From Trebouxia sp. TZW2008 (lineage: Eukaryota; Chlorophyta; Trebouxiophyceae; Trebouxiales; Trebouxiaceae): a stretch of 64,000 nucleotides of DNA. This document shows positions 26,401-35,043 of this stretch, in pieces. A program made the translations under genes and the position numbers. Position 1 is the stretch's first letter, and each line of letters opens with the position of its first letter. The notes beneath the pieces are model-generated. The model saw only the letters and a program-made list of their open reading frames with translations, ran no database searches and was not told the DNA's origin. Where the stretch lies: contig BDIU01000414.1 in NCBI GenBank assembly GCA_002118135.1, positions 1 to 64,000 of the forward strand. Reading direction: 5' to 3'.

Positions 26401-29400
26401 TGCATGTTCACTAATGCTCATCGGTTGCTTACAAACTACATCTTTGCGGTGCTTACACAGTGTTGATCAGCAGCACCAGAGATGACCAAAGATAAGCACT
26501 GTGTAAGTAGCGCAGAGGTAGTTCGTCAGCGCCTATGTGAGTGCTGATGCATCACATGCAAGCAGTTGGTCCTGTACAGACTGCAGCAGTATTGAGAGGG
26601 TTTCATTCTGCATGTTGTTCCCTAACGCCCATCAGTCGCTCAAGATTGTCATGTTTGGTGCTGCTGATAAACGCTGTGTAAGCACTACAGAGAAAGGCTC
26701 CTCAGCACCTGTGTGCGTACTGTTAGATGATCTGCAAGCTGTTGGATGCAGCATCTTGGAAAGGGACACATCCTGCTTGCTGTCTTTCAAACGCACCAGG
26801 TGCTCAGAGGCCCTCATCATGTTGCTGCTGACAAACTTTGTATGAGCATCAGGTAAAGGGCTCTTGAGCATGAGTGCTGTTACATGACTTGCAAGAAGTT
26901 GACCCTATACAGGATGCAGCAGGAGTGAGAGGGAACTGTTCTGCATATTGTCTGACAATGCTCACTGGTTGCTAAAGAACCTGTTTTTTGGTGCTGCTGA
27001 GATACTCTATGTAAGCACTGCAGAGAAGATTTCTTAGCATCTGTGTGAGGACTGTTACATGATCTGCAAGCAGTTGGTCCTGTATGGGGTCCAGCTTTAC
27101 TGAGACAAAATTGTTCTGCTTGTTGTCCAATAATGCTCATTGGTTGATCAGGTAACATGTCTTCAATGCTGCTGATAGACTGTGTGTGAGCACTGCAGAG
27201 AAGATTTGCCAGCACATGAGGGATGACTGTACATGATCTGCAAAGCTGTTGGCCCTGTACGCGATGCAGCTTTCCTGAGAGGGACTGGTTCTGCTTGTTG
27301 TCAAACAGTGCTCACTGTCTGCTGAGCTCTTTCAGTTCTGGTGCTATTTGATAGATGTGTGCACAAGCACTGGGACGAAGGCTTTCAGCGACTGAGTGAG
27401 CATTTTTTCATGACGTGCAAGAAGTTGGTTCTGTCAGGCAAGCTTCCCAAGCTCTGCTCATGTTCAGACATCATTGAAGAAAGGATCCAAGACATCACGT
27501 GGAGTACCCAATTTAGAAAATTAAGTTAGTAGTCAGTTGAGGCTTTGGTTGCATCCCAAAAGATTGCCTCAGATTCTAATACTCTGTCACAGCTGATTGT
27601 CCAATTGGCAAGCATAGTTGCCAAGGCAGAGCCAGCGGTTTCCCAGTTGCTGTGCTGTTGCTCAATCAGACTTGTGTGCGTGTGTTGGCAAGCTTGCAGC
27701 ACATTGACTGCTATCATTTTGCTTCCTTCCTGTTGTGAGTCACGATACCAGACCCTGGTTCTGAGACATCTTATCAGGGGAGCTTCCTCACACAAGGGTA
27801 GGCTACCAAGTAGCCTGTGGGTAGTATGTCCCTGCTCACAATCGGCAGTGCAGGAACAGAATGCTGTTTGCTTCCTGCAAATCTTCAATGCCAGCTGTTG
27901 CACCCTCAGAGTTTCTTCTGGCGGTCAAACTTTCAGCATGACCTGGCCGCAAGAAGAAGATGCTGAGGCTATGGCTGGCGATTGGTTTTTTGAAATTCTG
28001 GTGTTGCAAAGGAGGTGCTGTGGCTGAAACCTCAGTGTGCATGTGGCTTGCAAGTGCAAGGCAACTCCTTGGGTTAGGGTTCAGGGTTTTTAGGGTTTTA
28101 GGGTTTAGGGTTTAGGTTCTAAAACAATCTGCAACTCCAGTAAGGCAACTCCTTGGGACATGCCACAAAGCAACCTCAAGCTTTGAGGTGGAGCATCTGT
28201 TGAGTCATGCTAGCTTGCAGTCACAGGCTGTGAGGTGATTTGTGCCTTGAGAAAATCTGCATTGCATCAACAAACTGTCAGTTGAAGCATCCTCCAAGGT
28301 GCGTCGCATTGCAGCGATGGGTATTTGGGATGAAATGTGCTTAACACATGGCATTGCCGCTTTGTAATGATAGGCTCCAAAACAAGACGTGTTTTGTCTC
28401 CGTTCTACAAGCAGTCAGGCATTGGTATTGAGACCCTGCACATAACAGCACTGATTAACGGCATGTACTGGCAGTGGAGCAGTGCTGTTACTAGTGTTGC
28501 ATGGGACGGCGCAAGGAGCTTGCCTGCAGTCAATGCATCATCTCCTACAGCATGGGAAAGGATCATGCTGTCGCCTGCACTGATGCATGACCTGCAATTC
28601 ATGGCTTCAGGCACTAAGTCTTTTGTCATGGCAACGTGACAGTGGATGCTCAAACTACTTTTTCACAACATGCAGTGCTGCCAGCACAAGTCGTTCTGAC
28701 AAATGCCTCAATGTAGCTTGTCAGGGTTTTGCCTGTGATCCAAATGAATTGCAAAAGCTTCTCTGCACGCGGGCAAACCCGACACAACTCTTAGCAGTTT
28801 GTGAGTCTTTCAGGGTCTTGTCTTGGTCGACTACTTGGAGAAGGAAAGTCTGCCAGCAGTCATCAGCAGTCAGCAGTAACCAGTTTTGAAGAGCATGTGC
28901 TACCTGATTGGCTCAAACTTGCTGATGCATGTTGGCTGCAAACTCTGCCAGTCATGCAAAAAGGCTTTCAGGCAGGCCCATTGGTACTCAGTGTTTCTCA
29001 ACACGCAGCAGCTGTTGCAAAGGCAGAAGCATTGGTTATCAGTAAGCCTGGAATGAAACCATCATCTACATTTCTCAACAAGAAGGCATCCTTGCTGCTG
29101 CTGAAGCTGCCTCATTTGCAAAGACCACGGCTTGACAACTGCTTGTAAAGCTTTTGCTGCTTGAGTGAGTGAACGTTTTGATCATGCACAAATGCACAAG
29201 CTCTGACATATATGTAATAGTGATCAGCTTGTGGAGTTTACAGACTGGTTCATCTGAACCCTTGACAGGCTGCCAACTGCTGCAGGAAACATCAGTGGTT
29301 GCTTCCAGAGCCTTGCAACTCTGCTGAAGCTGCTTTGGTCCCTAGCACTCCCACTTTACGACCGCTTGTAAATGTATTACTGCTTGAGTGGTAAAGCCCG

Positions 29401-32400
29401 TCGAGGGCTCAAGTGCCCAAGCTCTGAGATAGTAGTAGTGATCAGCTTGTTGAGGTTCCAGATTGGCCCTTCTGAAGCCTTGACAGACTGCTGACTGCAA
29501 CAGTTAATGTCAGAATTTGGTTGCAGTTCCCTGCAGCAGCAGCAATCCAGTTGAGGCTGCATTGGTGACCGAAATTCCCGCTTCACAGCCGCTTGTAAGC
29601 GCGTTGATGCTTCAGCGCTCAAGCGCCTTGAGGGCTTGAACGGTCAAGCTCTGACATTTCCTGTAGTAGTGACCAGCTTGCTGAGGTTCCAGATTGTTTG
29701 GTCTGACACCTTGACAGGCTGCTGACTGCTGCAGGAAATGTCAGAACTTGGTGCTGTCACACTGCAACCGCAGCAATTCTGCTGAAGCTGCTTTGGACAT
29801 TGACATCCCCGCTTCACAACTGTTTGTGAGTGCATCTCTGCTTGAGTGAGCAAGCACCTTAAGGGTTGGATGTCCAAGCTCTGACATTCCCTGTAGTTGG
29901 CATCAGCTTATTGAGGTTCTGAAATTCTAGTCTGGAGCCCTTACAGATTGCTAACTGTTCCGGAGACGTCAGAACGTGGTGCCATTTCACCACAACAGCA
30001 GCAAGTGCTGAAGCAGAAAGCACCGTTTTCCAGGCTGCCTACAAAGCATTAATAAATGACCAGGCAATGCTCACATCAAGAACCATGAAATAGTGACAGC
30101 AGAAGGAACAACACTGAGCTGCAATTTGCTGAAGCCTTCTAATCTGATTCTTGCAGCACTAATGCATGATCACAATCTGAGCAGCATCGGCATAAGCAGC
30201 AAGCACGGAGGAAAATTTGCTGTAGCACATCAAACACACAGACTGTCACACAGACCTGGGGATCCCAGGGCAGGATGCGCAGGGTAATTGTATATGTGTG
30301 CCAGTATGTTTTTGATATGACTCTGCATGAATTCACTGAAGCACCTCACGGACACATCTGTGAGTTGATACTTTTCGTACAGAGGCTCATGGTCTTGACA
30401 TGAAGGTATATGGGTGCAGGGGAGGAGTGCTAATGTGCAATGGAACAAGGGGTCTTCAACAGGGCAACACTGTAAAATTTATACAAAACATATGTTCCCA
30501 AAATGAACTTTGAGCCTGTGTGATTCCCACAGGGTTACATGAATCTTGACATATCAAAGTGTGTATGCAGGGGAGGAGTGCTACTGTGCAATGGACAAGG
30601 ATGCAGTCAATGGGCGGCACTTGCTGCTGCTGCCCATCGTGCACTTCGCCAGCAGTCTGGCCTGCAGTGAAAACGCCTTGGCCGAGATGCAGCGCTACAC
30701 TTCTGCTCTCAAGGCCTGCGCTCCCTCACCTTACAAAGACATTTGTGAGCCTGTATGATACATAGACCAGCGCAACTGCAACATGTCTGAGTGTGTACGC
30801 AGGGGAGGAGTGCTACTGTGCAATGGACAAGGGTGCCATCAACGGGTCGCATGTGCTGCTGCTGCCCATCGAGCACTTTGCCAGCAGCTTGGCTTGCAGT
30901 GAGAACATCTGGGCAGAAATGCAGCGCTACCTCTCTGCCTTGAAGGCTTGCGCGGCCTCACAGGTGTGGTTCAGACTGTGACCCAGATGCCTTTTACAGT
31001 CTCAGCAGCATACAATTTGACACTTCTGATGCCATTGCAATGATGATAGTCAACAGCAGCACAACAGCATCTGTGGCATACAAGTATGGTGTACTGGGTC
31101 ATGTCATAAGGCAGTCGGTCTTTTCGTTTTGTAGACCACATTGCCACAAAGGGCAAGCAGATTGCACTGAATTGCAGCCAGTGCAATTTTCTGCTGGCTC
31201 ATTTTGACTTGCGGACACATATAGAAGCTATGTTTTACTGCGAGACTGCAGTGAGCTAGGCAGCTATAGTGCACGCGCTGCTCAAGTTTGCATGTAATGT
31301 TCTGGCAACATGCAGTATGTGCTGACTGATGCTGCATGCTTGCTGCTTGATGCTTGCCAGTCCAAGCTGGTACTGGCTGTGTGTGCACTTCTGCTGAGTT
31401 CTGCTGAATGCATGCCACGTCAACCTGAGATGGGTTGTCACCATGGGTCATGACTGTGGGTTGGCCGAGTGCTGCCTGCTGCTTGTCCATGTCCACCTAG
31501 TACATGTGTTGGACAGTGTAATCAATTATTGAGTGCTGACGGTTGCCTGGCATCTCAAAAAGACATGGGTCATGACCATGGACTGTGGCCGTGTGGGTGC
31601 TGACTGCTGCCTGATGCATGTCATGTCAAAGTGCACATGGGTTGTGGCCATGGGCTATGGTCTTGTGGATGACAACTGATCCTCAGTGCCTGGCATGTCA
31701 AGCTGACACGAAATGTGCCATGCTGACTGCAGGGCAAGGAGATGATTGCCTTTGAGCGGCACCTGAGCCTGACCAAGCGGGGCGGCAACCACTGCCACAT
31801 CAACGTCATCTTCATACCAGCATCAGCAGCTGCAAGGGCCAAGCAGGTGAGCGTTGTGTGCAATTCATCTTTTCTTGCACATTTTTGTCAGCATCCAAAG
31901 ATAGGTAGTTTGCATCAGCAGCTGCAATGAACAAGCAGGTGAGCATTGTGTGCATTCCATCATTTCTTGTACAATTGCAGCAGCATCCAAAGAGAGGTAG
32001 TTTGCATCAGCAGATGCAGTGAGCAAGCAAGGTAACGTCATGTGCTATTTGCAATTTGTCTGCACTCCCAGGATGATGCACAGCACAATACTGTAAACTC
32101 TCTTGGTAAGGACAGTCTTGATGTAAGGACAGCGCCGTTGATAACAACTCCCTGCATTCTGATTGCAGTGGTCCCTCTGAGTAAGGACAATTTGCTGTAA
32201 GGACAAACCTTTTGGTAAACAAAGCAGTCGCTACAAAGAGAGTATACTGTGATAGCAAGAACTTGAATGCTTGGTCACACTTTCCAGCACATGTGCTAGG
32301 TGCGTGTTGCCCAAATCACAGCACTACGACCTTACCATCGTCTGCAACATCAGCTAGCGAATTCATCGACCTGACTGGGTTCATCCATAAGCAGCACACT

Positions 32401-34506
32401 GTTGCAAAATAGTTCTGAAAGCGTCAAAGTCATCTTGAGATGGTCAGCGAAGACCTTTATTGAGACGCCCACTTGCAGCGTCCAGCTTGATGGCTGTTGG
32501 CACTTTGAGTGATCCAGGAACTCATGTTTCATACAATGGCAAACGTTCAGAATCTTGGCGCAACCCTCTGGTGAGGTGAAGCTCTCAATGGCAAAGCCTT
32601 CACTTGCGCCTGCAATGTCAGAAGCTATTGAGACATTGGAGGCGCAGTCAGCGAATCATGACGCCATCACATTGTGCCAATAGTGTCATGACCCAATACT
32701 ATGTGTCAGTGCTACCAGATCATACGCTGCTTGGTCCTGACACCATCATACAGCAGATCAGTGTAACTCTGCTGAGTCAATGTGCACTGGGCGTTGAGGC
32801 GATGGTGCCCTCATAGACTTTCCAATGGAAGCGAAATACACCTTGATATGGTGCATTTGCAATCAGCAGACAAGTGGCTAGTGTCGTACAATCAAGCTGC
32901 TGTACATCCGAGCTGAGTCTTGCAAGATTTGTGACACATGCTTTGGCATCCAGCAGCTTGTCTTGTAAGCACCTGCTCCCTGGATGCTGCCTGCCTTGGC
33001 GCCTCCAAGAAGGACCTATATGCCACAAGTTGAGCATGTTTCACAATGCAGACTGTAAGTTATCATTACCTGCCGCATCTTTTCTGCCCTTTTGTGCCGC
33101 TTTAGGGTCAAGATCAGGTTATCATTGCCACAAGCTGGCATGCTGTACTATGTAAGGAGCAAACAGCATGTCCACGCAGAGTCCATCTCTGTGTTGTAGC
33201 TTGCATATGGCATAGTTGGCAAAGAGCAATCTGAAGGCAATCTATCAAGCTGCCCGGGCTCAGGCTGGCCTGCTGTACAGCGCAAAGAGCATGCTAATGC
33301 ATGATCAGGTTCCCTATTCTAGTCTGCATATGGCATGCATGTACATGCTGCTGACAAACACCCGTCTGATGGCATTCTATCAAGCTGCTCAGGCACAAGC
33401 TAGCATGCTGTGTCAAGTCAGGAGCAAACAACATGCCAATGGACAATCAAATTTCACGTTTGTTTAGCCTGTGTTCCAGCCTGCATGTTGCATGCATGTA
33501 CATGCTGCTGACAAAAACTCATCTGCAGGCATTCTATCAAGCTGCTCAGGCGCAAGGCTTTGACTTCAGCTACCTACCCAAGATAGAAGCCATAGCAGCA
33601 CGCAAGCAGTTGGAAGAAGCTGTGGGGAAGAGGGAGTACTTTCTAGCCCATTTGCCAGACGGCTCCAAGCTTGTGCACACCATCACTAGGGAAGAGCGGC
33701 ACCCGATAGACTTTGGTAGACAAGTGGTGGCCCAGCTGGCTGGCACCCCTGATAGGTATGCAGCTGCAGTATTCAACTGCAGGTCATGCAGCTTGTTGCA
33801 TGCTGGTGTGTCTTGCTGTGTGGCTAGCGTGCTCCAAGCTTGTGCACACTATCACAAGGGAGGAGTGCCATCAACAGGCTTTGGGTGCACAAATGGTAGC
33901 CCAGCTGGCCGGCATTCCTTATAGGTATGCAGCTGCAAGGTTCAAATGCAGGTCATGCAGATTGTTGCAAGTTGGTGTGTCTTGCTGTGTGGCTAGCTTG
34001 CTCCAAGTTTGTGCCGACAATCACAAGGGAGGAGTGCCATCAATAGTCTTTGGTCTACAAGCGGTGGCCCAGATGGCTGGCACTCCTGACAGATTTGCAA
34101 CTCGGGAAATGCAATGATTTATGCAGCTTGTGGTATGTCGATGTGTCTTGCTGTGTAGCTAGCATGATGCAAAGATCTGTATCTGCACATTTTTGTGATT
34201 GCATTGGTACTAATACCATTGGTACCACCAGAGCTGTTTTCTGCGTCCCGATTGTGCGCTGACGTGTCTGCTGCATAATGCTTTTCTCCTTCTTTGTGTG
34301 TTACAGCAAGAGCGGGGAAGCAGTGTTTGTGGATCTGTGCCAAGACTGGCATATGGCATGATACATGTCAATTCATGTTTTGACAAAACGTTTTCTGGCT
34401 GCTCAGGGCTGACTGGAAAGCATGTGCATTAAAGAAGAAAGAAGAGATAGCCAGGACTGAGGCCTTCAAAGCCATCTTCCAGCCACATGATGTTGTCAAT
34501 TCTTGA
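14476..34506 (+). CDS. CWF19L1: CWF19-like protein 1 (CwfJ family) with internal RRM, 11 exons over 20 kb
   Basis: Predicted 627-aa CwfJ-family protein, associated with spliceosome disassembly and lariat debranching. Exons: 14476-14605, 14705-14994, 15085-15220, 15720-15961, 18202-18312, 18601-18760, 19568-19780, 30803-30963, 31733-31846, 33529-33755, 34407-34506; phases close. In order: the N-terminal metallophosphatase-like CWF19L1 domain (MKVLVTGDPGGNLPALFKRV...GPFDILFCVG, later DLLLTCEWPKGV), a charged linker (KKKRPKEE...DWRWQTNKRPK), an RRM (TVFVRNLPF...WCHVQFESEMAVERAL), CwfJ C-terminal domain 1 with a HIT-like NHCHINVI motif, and CwfJ domain 2 (YFLAHLPDGSKLVHTI...RHPIDFGRQV) ending IFQPHDVVNS. 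The intron after 18312 appears to use a GC donor (AAAG|GCAATA). Intron 19781-30802 is ~11 kb and repeat-filled. Exon ends are repeatedly copied into introns. Confidence 0.9.
15948..16190 (+). repeat. Copy of the CWF19L1 exon 4 end and donor
   Basis: The junction CAACAGAAACCCGAG|GTGGGT at 15948-15967 recurs near 16134 as CAACAGAAACCTGAAATGGGT, followed by the same intron start (TCTACAAAGCAT...). The spacing is about 185 bp. The copy has lost its GT donor. Confidence 0.75.
16191..18201. other. Long intron 4 of CWF19L1, no gene seen
   Basis: About 2 kb between the copied donor region and the next coding exon. Short open frames occur on both strands but none resembles a known protein or shows coding periodicity that I can judge. 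Confidence 0.55.
19236..19567 (+). repeat. Two decayed upstream copies of the CWF19L1 RRM exon
   Basis: The exon at 19568-19780 (GTGGTGCCACGTCCAG..., GTTGAGCGGGCATTGC...) has two older copies upstream, at about 19236-19365 and 19377-19513. Shared landmarks are GCTGTTGAGCAGGCTTTGCAT, GATAAGCCTATCTAT and CAGCC(A/G)...GAGCCTGG. Stops (TGAG) and indels make both unreadable. Confidence 0.85.
19781..24200. other. 5' part of the 11-kb CWF19L1 intron
   Basis: Intronic sequence without a recognisable gene. A degenerate repetition occurs at about 20850-20950 (GAGAGCGATATGACCATGTC...). The longest open frames (about 90-140 codons, on both strands) have no family motif and overlap each other antisense. 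Confidence 0.5.
24219..24355 (-). mobile_element. MITE-like element, degenerate copy in reverse orientation
   Basis: Contains repeated AATGTCCTTA(C/T)AT motifs, the internal ACTGTAGTCAGAATGCAGTGCT, and the end GAGAGATTACTGTA. These match the reverse complement of the better copies at 32089, 35611 and 40231. It lies in the large CWF19L1 intron. Confidence 0.7.
24985..27450. repeat. ~174-bp intronic satellite, about 14 diverged units
   Basis: A recurring core TGCAAGCAGTTGGTCCTGTA followed by GGGTCCAGC or GATGCAGC, TACTGAGAGGG, CTGCTTGTTG, AATGCTCATTGGTTGCT, GGTGCTGCTGA and GTAAGCACTG. Core positions are near 25000, 25170, 25340, 25514, 25689, 25863, 26170, 26344, 26553, 26730, 26886, 27060, 27234 and 27412; most spacings are 170-178 bp, with a missed or broken unit at 25863-26170. 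Units are diverged, so the array is not recent. It lies wholly within the large CWF19L1 intron. Confidence 0.9.
28058..28157. repeat. Interstitial telomeric repeat patch flanked by a 16-bp direct repeat
   Basis: At 28071-28118 there are about six telomere-like units mixing TTTAGGG, TTTTAGGG, TTAGGG and TCAGGG. The 16-bp sequence AAGGCAACTCCTTGGG lies immediately before (28058-28073) and again shortly after (28142-28157). This arrangement is typical of telomeric DNA added at a double-strand break during repair. Confidence 0.9.
29100..30010. repeat. ~228-bp tandem repeat, about 4 units
   Basis: Landmark CAAGCTCTGA(C/G)AT recurs at about 29189, 29417, 29644 and 29875. Each is followed by GATCAGCTT...TGAGGTTCCAGATT, CTTGACAGGCTGCTGACTGC and GCTGAAGCTGC...CCCGCTTCACA. 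It is unrelated to the 174-bp array and also lies in the large CWF19L1 intron. Confidence 0.85.
30410..30802 (+). repeat. Upstream copies of the CWF19L1 CwfJ exon, one nearly intact
   Basis: The exon coding GEECYCAMDKGAINGSHVLLLP (30803-30963) has a near-intact upstream copy at 30571-30744 (GEECYCAMDKDAVNGRHLLLLP) and an older one near 30417 that decays quickly. The near-intact copy has an acceptor (tatgcag) and a downstream GTGAGC. Read to that donor it is a phase 1-1 exon, so it could in principle be included in frame before the main exon. A single-domain product argues it is normally skipped. Confidence 0.85.
32089..32250 (+). mobile_element. MITE-like element, CAGT/ACTG ends
   Basis: About 162 bp with terminal inverted repeats: TACTGTAAACTCTCTT at the left, AAGAGAGTATACTGT at the right. 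The interior has TAAGGACAG, CTGATTGCAGTGGTCCCTCTG and AACAAAGCAGTCGCTAC. It is non-coding and sits in the intron between CWF19L1 exons ending 31846 and starting 33529. Confidence 0.85.
33205..34103 (+). repeat. Copies of both ends of the CWF19L1 penultimate exon
   Basis: Upstream of exon 33529-33755, acceptor-side copies (CTATCAAGCTGC(C/T)C(G/A)GGC) occur near 33238 and 33373. Downstream, donor-side copies (TCCAAG(C/T)TTGTGC...ATCACAAGGGAGGAGTGCCATCAA...CAGCTGGC) occur at about 33834-33927 and 34003-34103, spaced about 170 bp. So one exon had both borders amplified independently. Confidence 0.9.
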
Positions 34507-35043
34507 CGCAGTCCTTCTGAACTCTTGCCCATACTGGTCTGTTCTGACGCTTTTGGCAACCTGTTTAATTCTCGCCAAGTTGAGTTCAGCCTGTTGAATT
34601 AGCTGCATATACTTGGCTGAAGACCATTTGAGCTGTTTTACACAAGTTGAGCTGCGTTGAAACCCTCGTTGAATGGAGAGGCAGGCCATATGCAACTGGT
34701 ATGCAGGCTGGCTGTACTTGTACTTCTGAAACAGGATACAATTTTAACTGCATCGTCTAGTCGTGCACTGAAAATGCTGTGTTTGTGCTGTTCGATCATC
34801 GTCTCGCTTTCACCATTACACGTTACGCTATGATCGCTAACGTCACAGCTCCAATCAAGGCTGTAACAGGTGATTGAGACCAACAAACGTCATGCAGGAT
34901 TACTTGAAAACTTGCAGGAAATCAGCATATATTGATGCAGGCGATGATGCGCTTCACAATGCAGGTGATGTCCGAAAATGTTGCAATGCTTTTACTTTAC
35001 ACCACGGCAATTTGCTGTGAAAGCAGCAATTCCAGTGCCATCA
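34507..35043. other. Convergent intergenic region between CWF19L1 and ClpP
   Basis: Presumed 3' UTRs of both genes. I see no gene and no distinct repeat. Confidence 0.6.

Noticed and set aside
25444..27215. Open frames on both strands across 25.4-27.2 kb as a repeat-protein gene
   Set aside because: They are translations of the 174-bp satellite; frames shift between units and the array lies in an intron.
24985..27450. CRISPR-like array
   Set aside because: Units are long, diverged throughout and without constant repeats separated by unique spacers; the genome is eukaryotic.
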